A stretch of DNA of 56,321 bases from NCBI GenBank assembly GCA_029339195.1, contig JAPTJF010000411.1:1-56321 (forward strand), in the 5' to 3' direction. Positions within the stretch are counted from its first letter, which is position 1. Every line of letters starts with the position of its first letter. The notes under the pieces are model-generated. The model had not been told where the DNA came from and searched no databases. It worked only from the letters and a program-made list of their open reading frames with translations. The DNA comes from Micractinium sp. NFX-FRZ (Eukaryota; Chlorophyta; Trebouxiophyceae; Chlorellales; Chlorellaceae). A program made the translations under genes and the position numbers. Positions 12,301-21,989 of the stretch are shown here, piece after piece.

Positions 12301-13274
12301 GCATGCCACAGCCTGATCATGAGGTTGCGTTCCCCATGATGCAGCCGCGGTACTCTGGGGAGGGGGCATGCTGCGGTGCAAAGCCTGCCGTGCATGCCAC
12401 AGGTGACGCTGCCATGATGCAGCCCCTGCCGCTTTCTATGCACTTCAAAGACCTGCAGTGCAAGTGAGCACGCTGGACTTAGGTCGCTGGCCTTGTGCGT
12501 GTCCCCCGCACTTTGCCCCGTGCAGGTGCTGACGTGGCACCCGCAGGAAGCCCCCATGTATGATGCTCCGGACGCCGTGGCCCGGGCTCCCGCCTCCAAC
12601 AGGGTCGTGGCTATTGCAGCGGCAAACGACGCCTTTGCCCTCCTGTCGAACGGCACCGTGATCGCCTGGGGCCCAAACTACATTGGCAGCGAGGGGCAGT
12701 ACGTTGCCAAGGCGATACTGTCCGGCGTCCTCAGCATGCAGGTGGGTAGGGTGCGGCAGGCGGGTGTTGCCGCGCCTGCCGCTGCCAGTGCCACGGGGCC
12801 CCTCACCCCCCACCCCCCACCCCCTCCCGTCCGCACCCACACACACCACCCACACATTTCCCGGTGTGGTGGCTGGCTCAAGCACAGCAGCAGCCCGCAT
12901 GCATCCAGTGAGGCTGCAAGCTTGTGGCCCCGCCTTGGACTCACATGGCCCTCCTCAGTGCGCTCAGTACGCTCAGTACGCTACAGAGCGTACTGTGGAC
13001 TGTGATTGCAGCTCATGTGTTGCGGTGGCCTTCGGCACCCCCCCTTCAACACACACACATGCCCCCCACCCCAACCCTGCTGCCACTGCAGGCGCAGTAC
13101 TCAACTGCCGAGCAGACAGACACACAGTATTTGTGGGAGATGTCGCTGCTCTTTGTGCCTCGCGATGGCAGCGTCTGGCTCACCGACCTCCCCAACCCCC
13201 GAGCGCTCATCATACCACCCACCACAGCGCTGCACAACAGGAGGAGGCTGGCGCCGCCCGGCACGATGGTGTGA
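9377..13274 (+). CDS. Secreted alpha/beta hydrolase fused to RCC1-like repeats
   Basis: Model of 662 aa, exons 9377-9959, 10195-10382, 10627-10724, 10942-10985, 11144-11524, 11777-11911, 12080-12240, 12526-12741, 13092-13274. The ATG starts a signal peptide (LPCLLALCITLASRAASA). The N-terminal half is an esterase/PHB-depolymerase-like alpha/beta hydrolase: VLLHGSG oxyanion strand, nucleophile elbow GFSGG (Ser about 194, codon pair split by intron 1), and catalytic His in GGHAMS (about 277). From about residue 305 come RCC1-type blades: HSLALRKDGTVAAWG, AFALLSNGTVIAWG, and the more degenerate YALAIRKDGTVLG and HSVVLFADGKVG. A 44-nt exon joins the two parts with matching phases on both sides and no in-frame stop, and no ATG precedes the RCC1 part. 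The fusion is therefore favoured, but two genes cannot be excluded. Substrate unknown. Exon 1 may hide a further small intron near 9530-9623. Confidence 0.65.
9967..10147 (+). repeat. CCTG/CCCG low-complexity array
   Basis: About 180 bp of interspersed CCTG and CCCG units (TGCCTGCCTGCCCGCCTG and permutations) fill almost the whole of hydrolase intron 1, which interrupts the nucleophile motif. Confidence 0.9.
12247..12420 (+). repeat. Tandem duplication in hydrolase intron 7
   Basis: Segments at about 12247-12325 and 12343-12420 share GCAGCCGCGGT, CTGGGGAGGGGGCA and GCATGCCACAG. It is a diverged tandem repeat of roughly 95 bp period between RCC1 exons. Confidence 0.65.
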
Positions 13275-13713
13275 GGCAGCTGTGGGTAGGCGCGAGCCGT
13301 GCATTCGCGGGGGCGTGCGTCCTGCACGGTCACGTACTGCGGCACAGGCCGCTTGAACGCCGACTGGCGGCCGACGCACCGCGCGTGTGTGCGGCACGGG
13401 CGGCCAGCCGCGGCGGGGCCGGCAGCGGCGTGTTCGGACGCATGAGCGTCGCCCATTACATGTATTGCTGATTGATGTGTCGCCGGTTTGTCCAAGGCAG
13501 CAGCAGACGGCAGCTTTGCCTTGCTTGAAACAGTCTCAGCATGCATAATAAACCCTATCACTCCAAGCTGCTTGCCGTTCAGGGCTTGTTAGGCTAGCCA
13601 AGCAGCGCTGCTTGGCGCGCAGCTGCACTGCGCTGCCCCACCTGGCACTGCGTCCAGCATCGTTCAAGCCCGCCCTGGCAATCTTCTGCACACTCCCTGT
13701 TGGCGGCCTGTGC

Positions 13714-13718
13714 TTACA
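13714..13718 (-). terminator. TGTAA polyadenylation signal, LPMO-like gene
   Basis: TTACA on the + strand is TGTAA for the minus-strand gene. It lies about 236 bases past that gene's stop codon at 13954. Confidence 0.5.
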
Positions 13719-13752
13719 AGCACATTAAATAAAGCATCACAGAACAGTGCAT

Positions 13753-13757
13753 TGTAA
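13753..13757 (+). terminator. TGTAA polyadenylation signal, hydrolase gene
   Basis: TGTAA lies about 480 bases past the stop codon at 13274, and a second TGTAA lies at 13834-13838. Either use would overlap the 3'UTR of the opposing gene. Confidence 0.4.
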
Positions 13758-13953
13758 TGAACTTAGGGCAAATTCAAATGGCAGCTTTGCCCTGGCTTGA
13801 AACAGTCCAAGCATGCATAACACTCGAGTCGTCTGTAATGCCCAATGCCTCCTTCCACCTCAACAGCGCACCGGTACCAGGTGGTACCAGTTCCGCCCTA
13901 GCCCCCGAAGCACAGCCGGGTGGAGTGGAGGCGGCGACCAGGACGGGCCGCTT

Positions 13954-16900
13954 TCACTGCCGCTTCACGTACAGCACAGCGTCCGGGTTGGGGTTGGCCA
14001 GCTTCTCCACCTCCGCAGGCTGCACCCCACCGCCGCCCTTGAAGAAAGCAGTGGGCGTGGCGCGGCTGCCGCTGCCCTCGGGGTACCTGGCGAGGGGAGG
14101 GGGGCAGGGGGGGAAGGATGGGAGGCGATTTGCGTGTTTGTGCGTGTGTGGAGAGCGGCACTGCCTGACAGGGGCAGGGGTGGGGGTGGGCGGCGCACGT
14201 GGAGGGAGTGGAGGGGTCACCCCAAACGATACAGGGCATTGCAGAGGGGCATAATGCTCACTGCAGCCAGCGGCAACTCACCAGGCGAACACTTGGCATC
14301 GAGGATCCGCCTGACAGAGAGGCGCTAGCTCAGCAGGGGTGCCGTCGTGCTGGAACGGGCAAGTGTGGCGTGGGGGTGGGGTGGAGTGGGGTGGGAGGGC
14401 AGTGCCGTTGGCAGGCTGCACCACCAGCCTGCGTGGAGCGCCCCCGACTGCACACACAAGCCCCGGTGACGGTGTTTTCCCCACTGTGGTGTGTTTCCCC
14501 AGCATAATCTACTCTAGCCGTTACAGCACTCCACCGCTATTTCCCACCCGGCCTTGCAGCAATCACAAGAGGGTCCCCATGCATGCATGCACGCCCACCT
14601 GGCACATTTCTGGGTGGTCCCATCCCGGGGGTACCGTGCTCTGGCAGGGGTAGTCAATCTTGTCCTTCAACTCCTTGCCAGGCAGCGCATACAAGCCGGG
14701 TGGGGCGGGAGGGAAGCGGCCGTCCGAGGGCGGCTCTGCCAGCGGCGTGGGGATGGGCGCGGGCGGAGCGGTGGCGCCGGTGCCAGCGCCGCTGCCGTTC
14801 CCGTTGCCTGAGGCGGCTGTAACGGGTGGAGGGGGTGCGCCGCCGCCTGTACTGGTGTTGCACAGCGGGCCGGTCAGCCCTGGCGGGCAATCGGCGGGGC
14901 ACGAGGGGGGCCTGCGGGCAGCCGGCAGCGGACAGTGCGGAGCACTGTGCTGAGTGTACATATCGTTATTCACTCCCAATCCCTCTGTACCCTCTGTACC
15001 CTACAGGAGGCGTCGAGACACCCCAGGGTTTCCTCTCTCCACCCAATGCACGGCTTAAATGAGTGTGCGCCCTGGCGCCAACCACACACGCCCTGTGCCC
15101 AGCCTCCATCCCCTCCTATGCACTCCTGACACACCTCAAGGGCGTCGGCTTCCACCAAAGCGTGGCATCCTGCCCAGCGCTGGCGCCCACTGTGCGTGGG
15201 TTGGGAGCGGTGAGCCGCCCTGGCGGCGCACGGTAGGCCTCCCCTGCAGCAGGGGCGTTCACGCCGCGGCGCGAGGGCGGCATGTGGAGCAAGGTGTGTG
15301 AAAGGGATTCAGAGAGGAAGAGCCCTGCAGTGGTGCAGCACGGCAGCAGTGCGGCTGTGGGCGGGCCCTTGGCCCAGCACACCACGGCACTCCAAGACAT
15401 CTGAGCGCGTGAAGAGACTGCTGTGAGCCGATTAGCTGCAGCCGATTAGCACAGCAACGAGAGCAACAGCAGCAGCAGCAGCAGCGCAGCAGCAGCAGCA
15501 GGGGAGGTGGCACACCACACACTGCACCTGTATCGGTGATGACCGCATCCCAGCAGGCTGAGTACCATTCGTTGGTGTTGAGCTCGTACAGCCACTGGTG
15601 CACAGGCGGGGTAAGACAAGGGGGCAGATTTCAGGCAGCCTCATAAGGGGCTAGATTCCCATGCCAGGGCGCCCGGCAGGGAATTCCTTGCCATGCAAGG
15701 CTGTGAAAAGGGTGCGGTGGGGCGCCCACGATGGGCCGCAGAAAGAGTGCCGCGGTGTGGGGCAGGCAGGGTGGGGTGGAGTGCCTTGCGTGGCCGTGGG
15801 GAGAGCGAGGGTGGTCTGGGGTACCGGTGTGGGGTACCGGTGCCACAGTGTTGGTGGCCTCACCTGGAAGAGGTGCGCGCCCAGCGGCATGTCTGGAGGG
15901 ATGCGGAAGCAGGCCCTGCGCCGAGGCAACACGCACGCAAACACAAGATGCAAGTTGAAAGCGATGGGTAGTTGGGGCGGGTGGGAGCCTCCCCACCTCC
16001 CAGGGACGTAGGCTTCCAAGGAGACAGGCGCCAGGCTATTGCAGCGGCGGCTGCATTGGTCGTATGCAGCCCGGGCGCACTGTGCCGCTGTGGTGCCGGC
16101 GCAAGCTGCGCATGCACGCCCCACGTGCCTGCAGGGGCGTCCGCGGCTGGACTCGAATGGCCCCAGATCCTTATAGTACGGCTTGCTGCGGACAAGGAAG
16201 AACAAGCAGTGTGAGGATGACCGCGGGTAGATGTCAAGTGCATTCAGAGGGGGCGGGCGGCAGCCGGGAGCGCCACCGGCAGTCATGCTAGCGGCCGGGC
16301 AGCACATGCCAGAGCGCAACAAAACACAGGCAGCCAGCTCAGCGCGCCTGCAGCTGCCCATGGGTCCGGGTCACATTCATAGTGTGACTGTACACTCCCA
16401 GGAGCGGTGGAAAGCGCAGGGCCACACATGAACGCTTAGCCAGCTCAGCGTGCCTGAGGTAGCCCATTGCGGTGGAGGGGTCGGGGTCACAGTCGTCATA
16501 TGGCAGCTCGGCAAGCTTTCCAGACCACAGATCCTGCTGTGCCGGGTCACCATCCTCCTGAGCAAAAGAAAAGGAAGGAGTGAGGGAGGGTTGACGAATC
16601 TAGGTGGCGCACTCCCCCAGCATGGGCACTGCCGCCAGCAGGGGTTGCGTGAGTCGCGCACAGAGCTCAGAAGCAGCGCTGGCGGCTGTGCGGCAGCGTG
16701 GCAGGTGCGAGCAGGCACTGGCGCGGCTTGGTGTGACTGGTGGGACCGCACAGCCGCGGGCGCTGAATGGCACAGGCGGGGCGCGCTGCGCAGGAGATGG
16801 GTGGGCAGTGTTGAGGGGGGGGAGACCAGGAGGCACACCTTCAGCGGAGCGGCCAGGATGAAGACTGGGCCGAGCGAGTAGGGCACGCCTGCAGGGAGAG

Positions 16901-18231
16901 AGGGCAGGGCGGGGATGAATATTGGGCCCAGCAAACGAGGCACACTTGCGCAACCGGTCCTGAGCAGAGGCATGTCTGAGCCGCCAGGCAGGCCCATAGC
17001 AGGCATAGCGGGCGGGCGGGCCGACCTTCAGGGTAGGCAGGAGATGGCACCCCGAGAGCGTGCCCTAGCGCTGGCCATTCGAGGCACACATCGCTGCCAC
17101 GCGTGTAGACGGCCAGAGGGGCGGCATCAGAGTAGCCGGCTGCACGCGGGCAGAGGGGGGTCAATGGCGGCGGGCGGGGGTCAATGGCACCACAAGACGG
17201 CAGCAGCGAGAGACACTTCCATTCAGCATCGTAAAGCAGGCCGGCCGGCCGGGCGGCAGGCAGGCAGGCAGGCAGGCAGGCAGTGCACATTGATCCTGGC
17301 TACCTAAACCCTCCCCCTGCAGTTCAGCACATGTGCTACCACCTGTGAAGGGCACCGTCCTCCGCTGCGCCGCCTGGTTGCAAGAGTAGCCGCCCTTTCT
17401 GCACGCAGCAGTGGTATGCGGGAAAAGGTTGAGGCACCCGGCAACGTGCTTATTTGCTGCCAGGCCAGGTGCAGAGGTGGGGGGGGAGCGCACAGGCAGT
17501 TGGCCGCTGCTGCGCCCATTTGCGAGGCCACTCGTTCCATTCCTGCTGTTTCACGACAACGAGCCCCAGCCCCTTAAAAAAGAATAGTGTGCCAACCTGT
17601 CCAGCCTACACCAAAATTGGCACAGAGGCGTCATGGCAGCCCGTCACCCCCCAGGTGCTCCTCCCCTTCTTCCCAGCTTCTCACCCATAGCTGGCGCTAT
17701 CGGGGCACTGCGAGCCGGCTTCCACCCAGCCAGCAGGCAGCGGGGTGGGGTGGCCCCCGTTGCCTGGCATGTAGTAGGCACACTTGATGCCCTCTTGTTG
17801 CAGGGAGCTGACGCCGCGTGGCCGCGCATGGCACGCTGAGTCAGCCGGCACGCCGTGCAGGCTGCCCGCTGGCGGGCGGTAATCTGTGGGCAGGGAGCGG
17901 CGGGAGGGAGGGGCACTTGCACGTCTGAGCGCAATTGTTAAACACAGAAACGGCACGTGGCCGGCTAACCACGAGCAGGCGTTGGGCCGTTCACAAACAG
18001 AGGCATGAAGGGAGGGGTTAAGCGCAGAAGACAGAGTGAAGTGATAGGTTCGCAGCTGGCAGTACCGGCGGCAGGCGGCGGGCGTGGCGGGCGCGGTGGG
18101 CGGCACAGCGGCACAGTGGCCCTTGGCCCGACGGACAGCGATGCAGGTTGCCAAATCTCACCCACGCAGGTCACAGTCCCGTGGCCGCGGGCGAAGGCGG
18201 CCATCAGCAGCAGCGCCAGCGGCAGAGCCAT
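13954..18231 (-). CDS. Secreted LPMO-like protein with EGF-like and PAN-like C-terminus
   Basis: Exons (minus): 18162-18231, 17685-17883, 17343-17398, 17026-17139, 16839-16888, about 16454-16557 (or 16394-16557), 15997-16185, 15864-15915, 15528-15594, 15135-15189, 14599-14911, 14282-14349, 13954-14086; 489 or 509 aa. The signal peptide MALPLALLLMAAFARG is followed directly by HGTVT. A mature N-terminal His, an internal GHA His (about 135) in a WPALGHA strand, and a late LFQWLYELNTNEWYSACWD segment are the layout seen in lytic polysaccharide monooxygenases, which bind copper by a histidine brace. A single EGF-like motif (CPADCPPGLTGPLC), a Gly/Pro/Ala linker, and a PAN-like end (DGTPAELAPLCQADPRCQVF) follow. 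The LPMO assignment is inference from motif layout. The exon 6 donor is ambiguous (GC at 16453 or GT at 16393; both keep frame). Confidence 0.6.
17250..17285 (+). repeat. GGCA microsatellite
   Basis: A run of CAGG/GGCA units lies in intron 3 of the minus-strand secreted-protein gene. Confidence 0.85.
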
Positions 18232-19097
18232 CAGGGATTCCCATCGGCTTCCAAGGCGCCCGGCCCCAGTCCCTCCTGGCCTCAGTGCCATGCTGGTGGG
18301 TGCCCTTGGCGCAGAAGCTGAGTGTTGTTTCAACCTTCAAGGGCTCTGGCCAGGCGGTACAAGGGCTAACGTTGCCAGTGCCAGACCGCCTGTTAGCCTG
18401 GGTCCCCAGACTGTCAGGTGTGCCAGACCTGGAAGAAGACACTCTACCAATCCCCAGGCAGTGGCAGTGGTGCACAGAGGCTCCATGCCACTCCGAGCGG
18501 TACTGCGAGCTTTCCTAAGTTGTTTACACCCACCCTTGCACCTCCTTTTCCTACCACTGCTCCTAAACCCCTGACTTCTTCCACTGCTGTTTCATCTTCA
18601 CTTCCTCTCTGCATACAGACGAGTCAGTACACAGAGCGAAGGAAGCCACCAGGAACTGCCGGCAGTGCGCCGCCGGCAGGACCGTCCCGGAAAGCGGCGG
18701 CGCCAGGTTACCGCCGCTTGCCAGCATTGGCAGCCAGCCTAATCTTCCAGGTTTGGTTTTTGTCCCATGGTTGGCTGGGTTGGTGCACAACAGGACCACC
18801 ACATTAGATGAGAACCGACACTGCCCTCACATTTGGGTTCAGGGTTCAGGCACGGCCCCTGTTCCAGTACTAGCGCACCGCCCACTGACTGCCAGCCAGG
18901 TGGGACACCTTCTATTGGCCCTTACATGCTCCCACGCTGTTCCTTAAACACGCAGCACAGCATTCAGCACGTACGGTTGGTTGTCATGTTGGTTGTTAGT
19001 GTATGAACAGTCATAAGAGCGCGCCCGTGTATCCTATGCAGCTCAACGAGTGACGAGCAGGGCAGGATGGGTCGAGCAGCAGCCTTTCCCCCTTCAT
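18232..19097. other. Intergenic region: LPMO-like promoter, kelch 3'UTR
   Basis: Both flanking genes are on the minus strand. The region holds the kelch gene's 3'UTR with a TGTAA (minus) at 18922-18926 and the promoter/leader of the LPMO-like gene. No open frame with recognisable content was found. Confidence 0.6.
18922..18926 (-). terminator. TGTAA polyadenylation signal, kelch gene
   Basis: TTACA on the + strand lies 172 bases beyond the kelch stop codon (19098). Confidence 0.6.
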
Positions 19098-21578
19098 TCA
19101 GACCGTCCAGGCGTGCACGTCGCTCAAGTCATCCGTCTGGTTGACGCCTCCCACCACCACCAGCTCCGCTGCCCCGGGCGCCGACAGCACGGCCGCACCG
19201 TGCGCAAAGCGTGGTGGAGGCGCAGCGTCTGCCGCCGCCTTGACTGGCCGCAGCTCGGCTCGCAGTCCGGCCGCGCCTGCACATGCGGGGTGGCACGCCA
19301 AGATGCAGGGGCAACAATCCCACACAAACCCATGAGCAACATACATGGGCAACATACATGAGCAACACACATGAGCAACAAGCACAGGCTTCTTAGCACC
19401 GCCGGGCTGCTGGGTCTTGCATGCACACCCTCTGCCTGAGCTCCCCAGCCTCTGCATGGTGCCCGGGCACGCCAGCCTGGCAACCTAACATTCGTGCTCT
19501 CAATCCCCCTGCAACCCTTCCCCCTTTGCGCCTCCCACCTGAGCTGCGCTGCTGCCGCAGGAAGGTGAGCTGAAGGAGATCTCCAGCCACCGTCTCCCCA
19601 GTGAATCCGCCATACAACAGCACATTGGAAGCAGGCGGGGGCGCCGCCCCGCCCGCCCCGCCCGCAGCCCCTGCTGCCTGGCCATTCGCGGCCGCCGCCT
19701 CGCCGGTGGGCGCAGTCGCAGGCAGCTGCTGCGGGGGCGGCAGCGATGCCGCGCACTGCGTGGCGGTGTGTGCACAGCGCGGAAACCCCGTTTCTTGCAG
19801 CAGCACCCAGCGGCCGGCCCGGCCGTCAAAGATGCCAATGTCGTCAAGCAGCGTGCCATCAGCTGCCCGCCCGCCATGCACCAGCAGGCCTGCATCTGAG
19901 ATCATCGCCCCTGCTGCCATCTCTCGGGCATCTGGGCACTCGTCCTCTCCTAAGTCCTCTGACAGGCAGCGCCAGCTGGAGGCCCCGTCAGCATCGGGCT
20001 GCCACACCCAGACGTCGGACAGCGGCCCCCGAAGCCCTGCGCCTCCGAAAATGATCAGGCCCCGCTGCTCATACACCCCCGCCACGTGCGAGTGCCGCCC
20101 TGGCGGCCGCTGCTGCCCCTGCTGCCTGCGCTGCTGCTGCTGCTGCTGTCTTTGTTGCTGCTGCTGGCCCGGCTGCGCTGCCGCTGCTGCTGCCTGCTGC
20201 TGCTGGCCCGGCTGTGCTGCCACTGCTGCTACCTGCTGCTGTTGCTGCTGGGGCGGCTGCCCTGGCAGCACATCTGTCAGCTCCCAGCTGCTGGTGTCCA
20301 GGCACTGCACAGGGGGACGCAGGGAGAGTGCATTACAGGTCAGCTGCACCCAGCTATATCTGCCACGAGCACCACAATTGATCTAGCTAGCGCACACCCT
20401 GGCTAGCAGCACCAATGCATACTTTCTCATCCTGCACACAGCACCGCCCTAACCACATGCCACCATTCATCTTTCAGGCCCACCCCACTTAAACAACAGC
20501 CCGCTCACGCGTCCCGCACCAGGGCAGGCAGTGCAGCGGCAGCACTGCACACGTCACCCTATGGTTGTCTGCCCACAAACTCCCCCACCATCCCCGGGGC
20601 TCTCCTCACGCCTCACCAGCACGTCATCCAGGATCACCACACCGGGCTGGGCGAGTACAGGGGCAGTACCACACATCACACTGTAAGCTGTGTGCCTACA
20701 CACACACACACACACACTCACCCACCAGCCCATGGGCAGGCTCCCCTCAGACCTCACCAGTAAGTCATCCAGGATCACTCCAGCCACCGGCTCCTGCCCA
20801 CCAAACAGATACACCCGTCCCTCGCCGCTGCCGTCGCCCGCTGGGATGTACGTCAGGCTGGCGCCGCTGCGGGGCAGCAGCTTGCGCCTGCGGTGAAGAA
20901 GATGGCATCGGCAGGAGGATTACACTTCCAGGTAATTGGAGAGGTAGAAAAGGCGCTGTGCACTGGGTGCCTGCCACGTAGTGCAGAGGGCATGGCGAGG
21001 GTGCGGGGCAGGCGGCGGCTGGCGGCAACTGCACACAGCTGATGTTGACAGCTGCGAATTCCCGAGCCACCCTGCCAAGCTGCCGGCCTGCCACTCACTT
21101 GCGCGACAGCTTCACCACTGGAGAGATCCTGGTCCAGTGTGCCCCCTCCTCTGCCATCTCCAGCAGCCACCAGTCATCAAAGGCGGTGGGCGTGCGGTCG
21201 GCGCCGCCACAGAGAAGCACGCGGTGCCCGCCGATGGCCACGCAGGCGGCGCCGCCGCGCCCAGGCGGCGCCTCGCTGCCTGCCTCCACCTGTAAGCAAA
21301 TCAAACGTGATGCTTGATGGTTGGGGAAATATGTCGACAGAGCAGCAGCAGGGCAGCAGCGGGGGGGGGCTACAGGGCGGTGGCAGAGCGGCGGCGGCAA
21401 CCGCGGCAGAGTGGCGGTGCAGGGCAGGCGCCTTCGCGGTGGCAGCTGCACGTTATGCAACCTAAAATAAATGCCAATATTCTAGCAGCGCCAAGACTTC
21501 GTGAAAGGCTGTGCAGCGGGGAGTCAAAAAGCCAGTGCGCAGGATGGCGCTCACCTGCACTTCCCGCCAAGCTCCCAT
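19098..21578 (-). CDS. Kelch-repeat beta-propeller protein with Gln/Ala-rich insert
   Basis: 429 aa. Exons (minus): 21555-21578, 21099-21289, 20758-20887, 19539-20304, 19098-19276. Six kelch repeats are visible, each with a Gly pair and a spaced Trp or aromatic: VLLCGGADRT, VYLFGGQEP, LIIFGGAGLRGPLSDVWVW, LLVHGGRAADGTLLDDIGIF, VLLYGGFTGETVAGDLL, LVVVGGVNQTDDLSDVHAW. This is enough for one propeller. A Gln/Ala low-complexity stretch (about residues 130-175) lies between blades 2 and 3, and an Ala/Gly/Pro insert interrupts blade 5. The first coding exon is only 24 nt (MGAWREVQ). It is chosen because it has the only nearby ATG with a consensus donor, and it completes the first kelch strand. No targeting peptide or second domain is visible. 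It is a scaffold-type protein and its partner is unknown. It is divergent from VPS28. Confidence 0.85.
20583..20796 (-). repeat. Intronic copy of the end of kelch exon 3
   Basis: The segment 20583-20653 repeats 20725-20796, covering the exon end ILDDLL and its GTGAGG donor. The downstream copy reads VILDDVL before its own GTGAGG. It is a tandem duplicate of an exon-intron junction left in intron 3. Confidence 0.8.
20691..20718 (+). repeat. CA dinucleotide microsatellite
   Basis: A (CA)n run of about 10 units lies in kelch intron 3. Confidence 0.85.
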
Positions 21579-21989
21579 GCTGCGACGATTTTACACAAAG
21601 GCTCCGAGGCCCCAAAGCGGGAAAGCAGGCCGCAAATGCCAGTGCCAGGTTGGCGGAAATGTTGTTCATGCCTCGTGGGGGCCTGGCAAGCCTTCCAAAC
21701 ACCCTGAACTGTCTTCGATCGCTTACGCCAGGATTTAGGTCCAAGCACGCGTTGCAGTGTTGGGAACGAGCCGCAAGTTGCGCGCTGGGCAGCACGCGGC
21801 GAAGTCTGTTCTCCCAGCTGGGCCTGAAGTGCGCCCATAGCCAGTAGCTAGGTGTAGCAGCGGCCAAGCCGGCACAGGCGCTGCAGGGCGGCAGGCCGAG
21901 GCGGGCGGGTGGGCGGCAGGCGGCGGGCACCAAGCTCGCAGGCGCCAGGCCAGGTTCAGCAGCAGTGCTGCGGTGCCGGGCAGGCCACC
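21579..21989. promoter_or_regulatory. Divergent promoter region, kelch and VPS28 genes
   Basis: A gap of 411 bp separates the start codons of two divergent genes, so it must hold both promoters and leaders. No TATA box or specific motif was recognised. Confidence 0.6.

Larger units (their letters stand above)
13509..13822. repeat. Direct repeat pair of about 40 bp
   Basis: Copies at about 13509-13550 and 13781-13822 share GGCAGCTTTGCC, GCTTGAAACAGTC and GCATGCATAA in order, separated by about 230 bp of 3' intergenic sequence. Confidence 0.8.
13275..13953. other. Convergent 3' intergenic region
   Basis: This is shared 3' space of the hydrolase gene (+) and the LPMO-like gene (-). It contains poly(A) signals for both strands that interdigitate, and a direct repeat of about 40 bp (13509-13550 and 13781-13822). 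No gene was recognised. Confidence 0.6.

Noticed and set aside
20566..20640. VILDDVL copy as a genuine kelch exon
   Set aside because: Including it would break the frame and the kelch strand order. It is a duplicate of the exon 3 end.
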